NCBI GenBank assembly: GCA_030272155.1
Contig: CP126193.1
Coordinates: forward strand, 2,852,001-2,916,000
DNA from: Tetradesmus obliquus
Lineage: Eukaryota > Chlorophyta > Chlorophyceae > Sphaeropleales > Scenedesmaceae
DNA: 64,000 nucleotides
Direction: 5' to 3'
Part shown: positions 33,973 to 45,129 of the stretch, in pieces
Layout: each line of letters opens with the position of its first letter
How positions within the stretch are numbered: the stretch's first letter is position 1
Translations under genes and position numbers: made by a program
The notes under the pieces: generated by a model
Seen by the model: the letters and a program-made list of their open reading frames with translations, nothing else
Databases searched by the model: none
Told to the model about the DNA's origin: nothing

Positions 33973-34377
33973 ACTTACTGCAAGTGTATGGTCTGCAAGC
34001 GTTTGAGGCTGGTGCCACAACGCGAGCATGACTGACTGCCCACAGCTGCTATGAAGTTTCAGCAGCTACCCAAATGTCAAAGATCCGCCCCACCAGCCCA
34101 TGCAACATTCTGCTGGGCCCTGTTGTTGAGGGCCTAGAGCAGCTGACCTCCCAAAGTGCATAGCCGGTCACACTCAGCAGCAGCCGCTGTCCACACAACT
34201 TGCTGAACGCCAGCTGAAACCCCCTTTCCCGCGCCAGCTACAATCCGCAGTGCTGCGCCTTGCAAGCAGACAGGTGCAAAGCAGCCTTGCACCTGTGCTG
34301 CTGCATGATCGCGCAAAGCCCACAACATATTGTGACTGCCCCACACACCTCTGTGGCTGTGTGAGCCACCCACTTGC

Positions 34378-35120
34378 TTGCACAGCAGTTTGATGACGAC
34401 ACCCCACCAGCACGTGATGCATTTAATGGTAGTAACTCCGTGGCACAAGTATGTGCAGAGTCTATTGTGCAAGTATGGTGTGAATGTAGAGACAGCGGCA
34501 GGGCGTGCAAGTTGCTGCAAGAGTCACATTTCAGGGCAGATCAAGAAGTTGCATGCAGATAGGATAATGTTTGAATCGCTGGAGCATTCCACCTTGTTGA
34601 GTTACATCACGCATGTGCACCCTAAACATGCTGATGTTATGACGTTTAAGCGGGTCAGGCCTTTTTTGCGGTCTGGGGCGCCTACACGTGGTGTCGAGTT
34701 GATGATGCGTTTGCGTTTGGGTTGCTTGGCTGTACATGAACGCACCAGTCGTTATGGTGGCAGGCGAGCTAATGGTAATACAGCATGTCCGGCGTGTGGT
34801 GATGGTGTGGAGTCATTGTCACATTTGTTGTTTGATTGTGCTGCGACGTCTGTGCAAAGAGATGAGATGTTTAATGAGATTAGGGCTTTGTCTGGTTGCG
34901 CTGCAAAATTGCGTAACTTGTTGTCTATTACAGATGCTGAGGTGAAGGTGAAGCGGTTTGTGTCGGATGATGCTTGGGGTTCTGTTAGGTTACTGGTGTC
35001 TAAGGTTCATTGCTGATTTTTTAGAAAAGGCTTGGGGTGTGCGTAATGCTTGCAAACACGAGGGTGTAGTTGCCGCTCCATTGGGGCGCGGGGCCGATGG
35101 CGTTGATGCTATGGCTTGAT
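34378..35120 (+). mobile_element. Non-LTR retrotransposon (LINE) fragment, C-terminal end of the reverse-transcriptase ORF
   Basis: A 212-codon open frame (34378-35016) with no Met-rich start of its own carries the zinc-knuckle pattern CPACGDGVESLSHLLFDC (C-x2-C-x8-H-x4-C). It is preceded by MMRLRLGCLAVHERTSRYG. This combination is typical of the region after the reverse transcriptase in LINE-type elements. Codons are T-rich (TTG, GTT, GCT), unlike the host exons. Near 35003 the frame appears to shift by one base, after which a second frame (FLEKAWGVRNACKHEG...) continues to about 35120. A GATGATGATG run near 35130 could be the tail. No reverse transcriptase core or endonuclease is present, so this is a truncated, dead copy. 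Confidence 0.75.
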
Positions 35121-35586
35121 GAGTAACATGATGATGATGCATTAAATGCATATACCGCCAGCATTATGTACCCAACGGCAAAGGATCGCTGGGTGCATCT
35201 CAGTGCAGCCTCCTTTAACATGTCGTGAGCAGCACACCTTAACACATGCAAGGCTGGGGATGCATGCTACTCTGCAGAAGGTGCCACGATGGCTTGTTGC
35301 GCGGAGCGCTGGGCACGCAAACCACTCATGAAAGCTTTCCAGCACAGGGTTCACAAGTGATCCTAAAGTATGCGCTGCGATAGGCACAGGTCCGTTGTGC
35401 GTGCAACGCAAGAGCAACAGCAAACAGAATGTAACACATCACCACGGCTTCGAACTGAAGCGTGGCCTGCCACTGGATTGATGAGAAACAAGAGCAGGCT
35501 GGCAGATCAAATTGCAGCAAAGGACTGCACGCTAAATGCCTGCTTGCTAAGCAGTAGCTGCTGATACTGTGTCAAACCATCCGACT
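35121..35586. other. Spacer between the LINE fragment and the coiled-coil gene
   Basis: About 470 bases. Presumably contains the 3' UTR of the minus-strand gene ending at 35587. No motif recognised. Confidence 0.45.
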
Positions 35587-37538
35587 TCAGGCCTCCCACC
35601 AGCAGAGCTCCTTACGCTGCTGCGCAATCACTGTGCTGCGCAGCGCTGTGTGCTGCTCTATGTTAGCGTCGATGCGTGCTTGCACGTGGGGCGGCAGCGG
35701 CATGCAGCCACTGGGCGGTAGGGCCTCCAGCGCTGCAATGCATGAGCAGGCACACAATGCATGCAGCAGCAGCAGCAGCAGCAGAGAGATATTCTTTTGA
35801 GCGGTGGTGCTGAACAGTCGAACGTGCATGCAAAGCTCTTATTGCTGCCACTGCCTGGCATGAGACTGAATGTGTTTGCTTGCTGATCGGCGGGCAGGTG
35901 CGATGCTGACCACAAGCGCATGCAGTTTTGCAGTCACGAAGGCTCTGCTGCGACGTTGCAGCATGAAAACACACACTTGTACTGCTGCAGTTCTTGAACT
36001 TGAACCAAACAGCAGAGCGCCAAGCAGGGTCTGATAAACAACGCACATGATCAAGGAAGGAGCAGCTAGCATGAATTGAAAAATACTTCGCTGGCTGCAC
36101 TGAGCAGGGCTCACCTTCAGCCATCGCACCCAGCACAGGCATATACGGGTAGCTTGCGGTCCACATCACTGCATGCTGGTATGGCGTCAGCACATTGGTG
36201 CAGAAGGTGTTCACCTGCACACGCCATGTAACACGTGACATCAGCGCTCGGCCACAACAGCTGATGATGAAGACGTTATGATCTATGTGTTTGGCGCATT
36301 CGAAAGATTAGGAGCGAAAGCTGAGCATCAGGAGCGCTTGGCCACAACAGCGTGCCAGGAGTCACGAAGAGCTGTGAAGCAGCAGGGACATGCGAGCTCA
36401 GCTGCCATATCAGTTTGTTCAGAACCGTCCCAGAATGAGCTCACTGCACATGCCTACCACTGCAGCGTGAATTACAACATAAGGTTGAAAAGTTGATGAT
36501 CCCTAAAGAGGTATTGCATTTTGCACGTAAGCATGTGAGCGAAGCGGCATAGGTGTGTGCTGCACAAGCAGAAGGTGGCACTGATCAGCAGCAACATGTT
36601 GCTGTCAGCTGCTCCAAGCTCACCAGGTACATGTTGGTGAAGAAGGAGTTCCAATGCCGCTGCAGCCTGGCATCCAGCTGCTGCATCGAATCACCAAAGT
36701 GCTGCTGATCCTCAGCAGCTGCTGCTGCTGCTGCTGCGTGCTTGGCTGGGCCTGCCGCACATGCTGCGCCTTGCTGCTGTTCGCTGCTGCCACCTGTAGA
36801 CATGTCCGCTCCGCTGCTGCTTGGGCCACTGCCCGTCCTGCCCATGCCACTGGTGCTGTTAAAAGCCGCGCCACTGCTGCCATTCGCTGCTGCCGGCACT
36901 TTCGCCGTCGCTGCATCCGCTGCTTCGCTGCTGTTGGTGCTTGCTGCGGCGGCGCTGCAGCCTGCTGCTGCTGCCGCCGCAGCTGGCGGCGGCTCAGCAG
37001 CTGCTGCGCTTGTCGGCGCTGCTGCAGCTGTTGCTGGTTCACCCTGCTTGGCATACTTTGCGGCAGCTTCGGATAGGCTGAACTCCTTGGTGTGCTGCAC
37101 CAGGTCTAGGCCTGCTGCTGTGGCAGCCCTGCAGGCAGCAGCAGCAGCAGCATGCACCGCACAACACACATTGCACATGGCATACTGGCAGCACCTGGCA
37201 TCATCCCGCATTATGCTACCTTTGCAGGCGTGACACTCTCTTATCCCACTGACACTTGCCAAGCTCTTTTGCAGCGTGTTGCAGCAGGATTGGATTAAAA
37301 GTCGCGTGGCACAAGGCTGCTGTTGCTATTGCTGTCCCAGCAACCCAAAAACCAAACAGACAGCCGGCAGCCGGGATGTTCACGCCGTGAAGCTCACCGT
37401 GTGAGGCGCCTGTATTCCTGCAGTGCCACCTTGAAGTGCAGCATCTGTGAGGGGCTGAGGTGCAGCCTGTCAACAGCACGGCGCCAGAATTGAGGGCTGG
37501 GCTGCTCATGCTGCATGGTCTCCAAGTTCATGCTGCCT

Positions 37539-37605
<67 letters not shown>

Positions 37606-39317
37606 GCAGGCTTCGTCTGCAGCAATTAAGCAAGGTGATATGAGGCACATCCGTCTGTCGTCGCTGACTGCAACACGATGCAGCTGGTTTTGCTGAAGCG
37701 GCGCACTAACTCTCTCTATCTACTATAGATGCAGCATGATGCAACATGCAGGCGCCTGCCATTATTAGCAGCACAACTTCAATAGTTTTCGTTGCGCATG
37801 TGCATGACTATTGCTCTCGGATGTTTGCAGCGTGTTTGCGTTAATGAACCAAACGCACCACGGCGCAGGCTTGCACACAGGTGTTACAAACGTGTCAGTA
37901 ACGCCCCCGCACCTGCTGAAAGAAGCGCCATGGAGTGGTGTAGCAGCGCAGCGTGAAACTTGACGCCCTGCCTGCACAGCGCCTCAACCAGCAGCCGGAT
38001 GGGGTCCCTCTCCCAGGGCAACGCCAGGTCATCTTCATATGACAGTGCTGCTGCTGCAGCTGCTTCTGTGGCACAGCTTGCTTCTCCTGCTGAGCCTGAC
38101 ATGCTCAAGGTCGGCTGCTGCAGCTCGAAAGCGGGCGCAGCGGAGGTCATCTGCTGCAGCCGTTCACCTGTCAGGACTGCTGCGTCCACACCTGCAGCAG
38201 CTGCTGCTGCTGCCACTGATGCTGCTGGGGTGCCAGGTGCTGGCTGGCCTGCTGCTGCTGCGTCTGTCTGTGCGGCCAGGCAGGCGGCCACTGATGCTGC
38301 TGCCTCAAATGCCACTGGGTCGTCATGGTACATCTGTGGGGGTCTGTTCACAAACTCCAGCAGCACGGCAAGCTCCCGGAAGTGGCAGCGGCACAGGCAG
38401 ACCCTGCAGGAGTTGAAGCGAGGACGTAAATGTTGCACAGTTGAGTTAACTCGGTGCAGTAGCTGTGTATGGAAGTGAGGCACATATTGCCATGGTGCTG
38501 CTTGTGGGTGGTGGGTACTGTGTGGTGGGTTCAGCTGCTGCCTATGTGTGATGTTGCCAGGGCAGGCAGGAAGGCCGGCAGCGTTGTTGACAAAGAGTTT
38601 GCAGTTTACATGCACGTTGTGACCGCCCTGCCTGGTGGTCAGCATATGCATGCTGCTGTGCATTCCCGAGCAGAGCAGCGTGTGTGTTGCACAGCGCAGA
38701 CCCCCACTGGGCCAGGGGTCTCACCAATCCTCTGTTGTCATGGAGAGCACCTGCTGCAGCAGCTGCGGCGTAGCAGCCTCCACCAGCCTCACACAGGTGT
38801 GCTGCCTATACTGATTCTGGTGCAGCAGCTGAGCTTCATCTGCTGCTGAAGGCGAGTCCTCCTGTTCCTGCTGCTGCACCTGCTCAGGGGCCATGCCATA
38901 CAGCCAGGACCAGTGCTTCTGCAGCTGCTCCTGAACACATGCCTGTGTGGCAATCAAATCACACAGCACATTTGCTCGTTCTTCTATGAGCTGGCGCTCC
39001 TCTTGCGCTACCTGCACAACAGTAGCAGAAGCAGCACCAAGTGAGCGAGTTGGCAGCAGCGAAACACGTCTGCTGCATTGCTACAGCTGCTGCGCTGCCC
39101 TCCAAGGGATTTTTGAAGAGGCGTTGTACCGTTTGGATCCATCGCGCACACGCTGCAGCGCATGCCCGCTACGCCAACTCTGCGTCTGCTCTCGTACCTG
39201 CAGCTGAGCATGAGCCTGATCCAGCTTGTGCAGCTGTTTGTCGAGCGCCTCCCTGTATGGACATTTCTTTTTCATACGACGACGATATGGGTCTATCCCT
39301 GCGCCAGAAGACGACAT
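35587..39317 (-). CDS. Hypothetical protein with N-terminal basic coiled coil
   Basis: I do not recognise the family. Seven exons on the minus strand: 39198-39317, 38725-39011, 37913-38403, 37398-37536, 36624-37128, 36115-36214 and 35587-35732. All junctions are GT-AG and the phases agree; 595 aa. The N-terminus has a basic patch (DPYRRRMKKKC) followed by about 65 residues with helical, heptad-like spacing (LDKQLHKLDQAHAQLQ, then ERQLIEERANVLCDLI). This could be a degenerate leucine-zipper region, but I see no standard bZIP signature. Other conserved-looking stretches are ELAVLLEFVNRPPQMYHDDP, SPQFWRRAVDRLHLSPSQML, LQRHWNSFFTNMYL and VLTPYQHAVMWTASYPYMP. Ala/Pro-rich linkers separate them. 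The start at 39317 is the first Met of the frame; an upstream exon cannot be excluded. A DNA-binding role is only a guess. Confidence 0.72.
37538..37604 (-). repeat. CTG (sense) repeat, about 21 units, abutting an acceptor
   Basis: The longest pure trinucleotide run in the window. In the sense strand of the minus-strand gene it is CTG and runs straight into the TGCAG acceptor of exon 37398-37536. Confidence 0.95.
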
Positions 39318-40276
39318 AACCTTCAGCTCTCCAGCTTGAGTCGTGCATGTGGAGTCCAGGCTTGCATATTGTCAGATCCTCCGTTCATTTGTTGACAATC
39401 AGCCGCATTGGGGACCCACTTCTGACCGCTGCATAGTGAGTATGCCGCGTCGCAAAGCGTGTTGTAAAAGCCAACAGCAAATATGTTGGTAGATTACCTG
39501 CTCGCGGCTGTCGCGCCAAACTCTATCCGACGAAGATCTGCCGCGGTCTTAACTTTTGAGGTGATGTGACTGACGCATGCAGGGGTCTCGGGGGTCAGGG
39601 AACCGAGTCACCCGCATCACACCTGCACCCCGCACTATTGATAGTGGTGACACAGCGCACACGGCCCTGAGAACCCCTGTAGCATGCATATTGACGTGTA
39701 GAACGCGTTTTCCACTGGCATTGCTGCACGCGTAACATAGGCGGCAATGCCCCACGTCCCCCAAACACCTAGTGCTGACTGTGCTACTGTCGTGCTGCCG
39801 CTGCAAGTACACAAGGTGGGCAGAGAGTTCTCCTAGTCTAAAAACCTATTTGCAGGATAGGAATGCTGCAGAATGCAGACTGTGAAGTTGGTCTACTGTG
39901 CCACTGCTGTACATGCTACGATGGTAAGCACTGCTTGACACCGTTATTTTAGGCATGTCAGCAGGAAGGTACGCTCGAATTTCTCGCGCGTACATGTGTG
40001 CATGCCTGTGTGCCCGGTAGCGCCTGTATGGTCATCCTGTGAAGACCAGCCCCACTTGTCTGTCATCCCCCTGTTTGCAGCCTCACACGTGTGACTTGAC
40101 TTTGCATCCCGTCACTCAACCTGCACCGCAGCTCCCACATATATGTACCTTGAGGCAGAAAAGCGGCCAACGCTGCTCCTCCGCTAGCTTTCTAATACGC
40201 TGCTGCAGTTGCAGTCCGACGGTCGAGCCGTTTACGCACTGACCATCGGCACAGCGCATATTCATCTGGCAGCACC
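39318..40276. promoter_or_regulatory. Divergent upstream region of the coiled-coil gene and the UGT-like gene
   Basis: About 960 bases between two genes transcribed away from each other, so both promoters must lie here. No coding exon or recognised element was found. The last 41 bases before the UGT start are part of a 47-base block copied into a UGT intron. Confidence 0.45.
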
Positions 40277-41933
40277 ATGGCTTTAATCCTGTTTGTCTGC
40301 GTCCCCGATCAAGGGCATCTCCACCCACTGACAGCAGTGGCTGCGCAGCTGGCAAAGCACCGCAGCGGCAGTGTGGCAGTCGCATCACTAGAGCAGGCCC
40401 GATCCGGGGTAGAAAAAGCCGGCTTGGCATTCATCAGCCTGGCCTCTTTCAGCGATGAGGAAGCCTCCCAACACGCGAGGTTGACGAGGTGGGTGCAGGG
40501 TGCCAGCTTCTATCAAGTGACTGGTGCACTCAGTGCAGCAGTAACTGGCCACCGTGGCTTGGCCAAGCACCCATGGGTGACTTGGGAGTACTGGTGCACT
40601 GCACCTAGGTGTGCACGTGCACACATGCCACTTCTACTGATCTGCATACAGGCCTCCTTGAAAATAATCACACATATTTTCTCCATCCATGCAGGGCGGT
40701 GTTTGATGCCGGTGCACCATTCACAGAGAAACTGTCTGCTGTGACGACAGCTCAGGTTGAAAGTGAGACCACACATTGTCAAGTGCTGTGTGACTGTATG
40801 ATTCCCTTTTGCACCCAGCAAAACACATACTGATGCTGTGACAAACACGACTTTTTAAAGACATGCAAATGCTTGAAGGATTCTGGGCTATGGGTCAATT
40901 GCAAGCAGCTGTAAGGCACAGCAGTGTGCATTCACCATGCCTAAAACTGTCATTATACAACAGGTGGCATGGTTGCCCTGAAGACCAACATGATGGTGGT
41001 AGACGCTGCCGCTCACTTGTCACACTGTGCCCGCTGCTGTTGGCAGAGAGTTTGGATTTAGTAAGCTTGCGAGTGAAATTGTCTGCGATATGAGGAAGCA
41101 CAACTTGTTGTACCTGCAGTGGCTGGCGGCAAGATGGCGGCTGGGCTTTTTCAACACCTGGAGCAAGCACACAGCGCAGGCAGCATGCCAGACGTGCTCG
41201 TCACTGACAACCTGACTGTGGTGAGCAGCCTCTGACAAAGCAAAGAGATTGTGTATCTCATCAACCCAAATGAATGCCAACATCCCATATGGACCCTTGC
41301 TGCATTTGGGGCTGAATAGCAGAGATAACCGAAGCTGCAACCGCTGTTATGCGTCACCGGCTGTACACATGTGGCAGGCTGTAGCGCAAGCTAGTTGTTG
41401 CCTGGTGACGACATGTGCTTGTCACTGGCAAACCACCGTCACCCCGGGCGATTATCTTTGAATAACGTTTGAACAAACTATCAAACACGTTCACATTCGG
41501 CTGCTCAGCCGGCACACACATCAATGTCCGACATCTGCCGGCGCTGCTTCTACTGTTACCCTGCAGGCTGGCTATGAGGCAGAGAGCAGTTCCAGCTGCC
41601 TCTCGCAGTGCTTGCGCAGTACCCGCTGAGCCAATGCCTTTTGATGGCCGGCCTCAACAGCTACAACTACCCTAGCAATGTCCCACTGGAGTCCATGCCC
41701 CTCAACTTCTCAGCACACACAGCCAATCCGCTGCTGCGCTACGTTGCGTCACCAGCACTGAAGAGCCTCACCGCCTTGGCGTCCGACTGGGTGTTTAAAG
41801 CAGCGCGGAACCGGCTGCGGGCGCAGCTGGGCATGCCACGCATGGCGCGTGGAGGCGTATTTGCGCTGCAGGAGGGCGTGCCGCGCTCGCTGTTCATCTG
41901 CGGTGCCAGCTGGGAGCTGGTGAGAGCCGCCGC

Positions 41934-41984
<51 letters not shown>

Positions 41985-43915
41985 GCCAGAGCGCTGAGCG
42001 CTGCCAGTCTGTGATTTGTGGAGCTGAGGGAGTGCCGCACTGTGCTGTCAGCAGGGTGCGACCAGGTTACCGGTGTTGTGGTGTCAATGCCGCGTGGTGG
42101 TAACAGCCGCTGTCCACCATAGAGGCAGTAGGTTGAACAGAACAGCTAAGCTGCGTGCTGCTTGCTGCTGCAGAACGCCAAGCGACCCCTGCCAGACAAC
42201 TGGCAGCTGGTGGGGCCTATGGGGGTGGACTACAGTGCCCCTGGCTCGTTCCCTCCGCAGCTAGGCGACAAGGACGCGCAGGTGCAGCAGTTCCTGCAAG
42301 ACGCACAGGGTGAGCCGCGTGGTTGCGGGCTGTGCAAGCTGCTGCAAGGCCCTGCGTTGCACTTGCATACAGTGCATGAGTTGTCAGGCCCAGACAGAAG
42401 CTGCTGCTAGCAGGCAGGAATCATACTTACTTGTGGGAAGCTGGCGCTTGGGTTGTCATGTGTGCAAAGGTCATGCCAAACATCTTGTTTTGTGTTACTT
42501 TCATGCCGGTGGCGAGTTGCGGTATCCTGAACTGACGGGAGCTGCTCATCCTGTGTTGTGTGCCTTGCTCTCCTGCCTGACCATGCAGCTGCTGGGGAGG
42601 ATGTCATTTACGTAGCTACGGGTACGATGGTGGTGCTGACGCATCATCAAATCAATGCAATGGCAGAGGCATTCCAGACGCTAGCAGCAGACCCTGACAC
42701 AGACACCAGCACCACCACCACCAGCAGCAGCAGCAGCAGCAAGCCTGTTCGAGTGAGCTGGAGTCTCAAAGAGGCCACGCAGCAGATGCTGCCAGAGGAG
42801 CTGCGCAGCAGCCAACCTGCTGAGCAAGGCGGCAGCAGCAGCAGCAGCAGCAGGGTGCTGGTTCTGCCCTGGGTCAATCAGGCAGCAGTGCTGGCACACC
42901 CTGCAGTGAAGCTGTTTGTCAGCCATGGGGGCCTGGGCAGTACCAACGAAGGCTTATCGGCAGGTGCGTGTGTATTGGATGCTGGCCCCTCATGGTGTTT
43001 GTGATACGCTTTATGATGAGAGTTGAGATGATCTCGCACTTGCCATCGGCACAGTGCATATTGATCTGACAGCAACATGGCTTGCACTTTCACTGGCAGG
43101 TACAGGCAGCACTGCATCTCCTAGTTGTGCACTGCTGTGCTGGCTAGTACCAACATCTCGGCCAACAAAACATGGGGTAGCCAGCAGCTTGCACAACCTG
43201 GCAGTGCCAGTGTGCTCTGTGCCACGAACAGCGCACAGTGTGCAGAGCTGCTGGCACATAGGGGTCAGCACACACCCCACATGACCGGCACTATCAGCAA
43301 GGCTCGTAACATGTGTCTGTAGCTGGCAGGCGTCGGCGCATGTACGTACCGACCACACTGTATGTCCCATCACACCCAGCGACTTCCTGGTGTGCTGCTG
43401 TGTCACACAGCATGAGTCATGCTGCCTTGCCTTGCTGCTGTGCATGCAAGCCCATCGTCTGCATGCCGTTCTCAGGCGACCAGCCCACAATTGCTCAGCA
43501 GCTTGTTGACCGAGGAGTGGGAGTGAGGGTTGACCCAGTACGGCTCACAGCTGCACGCATGGTGGCAGCAGTGCAGCAGGTGCTGCAAGACGAGAGCTTT
43601 CGCAACACAGCAGCTGCGATGGGGGAGCGGCTTAGGAGCAGCTCCGGCGCTGGCACAGCAGCGCAGCTGCTGCTGCAGTTTGCTGCTGCTGGAAGCAGCA
43701 AGAAGGGCCACCTTGCGCCGCAGCCGCGGAAGCCACGACATTGGCAGGCTGGTGCAACATGGGACGTCCTTGCCTCACGTGGCTCCATTGGAGCGGGAGC
43801 TGAGCAAGCAGGGCGTATTGTGCAAGGCGGGGGGACAGTTGCATTAGAATGTGAATTGTTGCCGTTCAACAGGCTGGCGGCGCATGCCACCACCACCGCT
43901 GAACGTATGCTGTAG
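40277..43915 (+). CDS. UDP-glycosyltransferase-like (GT1 family) protein, with probable frameshift
   Basis: GT1 enzymes transfer sugar from a UDP-sugar to lipophilic acceptors; the acceptor here is unknown. Exons: 40277-40488, 40695-40762, 41120-41220, 41567-41919, 42174-42309, 42589-42963 and about 43450-43915. The N-terminus VCVPDQGHLHPLTAVAAQLA is the usual GHxxP acceptor-domain start. The C-terminal donor-binding region reads VLPWVNQAAVLAHPAVKLF, VSHGGLGSTNEGLSAG and PIVCMPFSGDQPTIAQQLVD, matching the UGT signature (HGG...E...DQ). In exon 4 the expected start AGYEA is one base out of frame with the following EQFQLPLAVLAQYPL, so either one base is missing or a later acceptor (AG near 41582) is used. 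The acceptor of the last exon is unclear, since no canonical AG fits the phase. Start context at 40277 is good (AGCACCATGG). Confidence 0.82.
41932..41982 (+). repeat. CTG-rich repeat just downstream of a UGT donor
   Basis: GCTGCTG run with one TTG interruption, starting about 12 bases after the donor of exon 41567-41919. Unlike the other CTG tracts it lies at the 5' side of the intron. Confidence 0.88.
43036..43082 (+). repeat. Copy of the UGT leader and start codon inside a UGT intron
   Basis: These 47 bases match 40236-40282, the leader and ATGGCT of the same gene, at 41 of 47 positions. The copy lies in the intron after exon 42589-42963, 2800 bases downstream of the original. Confidence 0.88.
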
Positions 43916-45129
43916 CCTTGTACAAGGCTACATGCAGCATGGGGGACGGGTGTGCCGCAGTGTAGCCAGGCTTGTGTTGGCAACTTTGTGCCAAGTTTCA
44001 GCGGTATGCTGGTGTCACACCACTGTAGTACAGTATTTGTGCAGGCACCACAGGAAGGTCTGGTCAATCACTTTGATGAGCTCGGGGTTAGCATCTATCT
44101 TGCATAGTACAACGACTAATGCACTGCACTGGCATAGAGCCACGCGCATGCAAATCTGGTGGTTTGCGATATGATCACGGGCTCATGAGCCGTTACACAG
44201 TTGTTGCTTGCAAGCATATGATGATGCAGCGCTGCTAATGGCATGTTCTCAGTGATAATGGCCTGCTACAGCCTGTGCATAGCCATGCCGCATGGCATGG
44301 CAGCTATGGCCTGCGCAGGTGGCGATGCTCTTTCAGCACCAGTCAACATGCCAAAGCTCACTGGTTTGCCGGCAGCAGCATGTGCTGCTGTAGCCAAAGA
44401 GCCCGAGGATTGGGTTTCCAGCAGATGCATGCTGCATAGTTTGGCTGCTGCGCTCTGGTGAGCAATGGCGTTGAACATAAATGGTGACATGCCGGCTGTG
44501 ATGTGATGCACAATATGCAGCACTGCCATATTGTAGGTCTGCTGGGACTTTTGACAGTGTAACAACAAGCATGTAACTGCTGACAGCTGCAGGTGGCCAT
44601 GGCCACAGCCGCTGTCCGGCGGATGACACTGTGTGACACACGATGCCGTTCAGCTTGGAACGCTTGTCAAGCAGAACACCTTGCACACAGGCAGCTCCGG
44701 GAACTCCTGTAAGATGGCCTGGGCATCAGCAGCTGCGCAATAGGGACAAAAACCTTCCGGTCAAAACAGAGTTGCAGAAGGTCAGCTCTTCTGATGCAAT
44801 TGCCGCTGCTACTGTATGGCACCACACCATACACAGCTAAGCCATGCAGCACCACATGCCACCCATGCTGGGCCAAATACATATGGCTTTGTGTCGTAGC
44901 AAAACCTAGTGGGTGCATGCACCATTAGATCACAAACCACGGCAACCTACACATCTAGTGACAAGCTTCACAGCTGTGCTGAAGCCCGAAAAACAAGACA
45001 CGATGGCACTACATGCACACCTACACAGACACCTGTGCCAACTAGCCACCTGTGGCTGCTGTCTAACAAGCCAATGCATGCCCCGCCTAGCCAGTAGCTG
45101 CTGTACACTTTAAACACTAGCATCCGGCA
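43916..45129. other. Convergent intergenic region
   Basis: About 1.2 kb between the 3' ends of the UGT-like gene (+) and the GH125 gene (-). Both 3' UTRs must lie here. I see no additional exon; frames up to 117 codons have no recognisable motif. Confidence 0.5.

Larger units (their letters stand above)
31116..34377. other. Gene-poor region downstream of GCN2
   Basis: About 3.3 kb. The first few hundred bases are probably the GCN2 3' UTR. I could not find coding exons with conserved motifs on either strand. The open frames present (up to 185 codons) look like chance frames. The region holds two hairpins near 33138-33225 and two microsatellites at 33732-33972, described separately. Confidence 0.55.
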
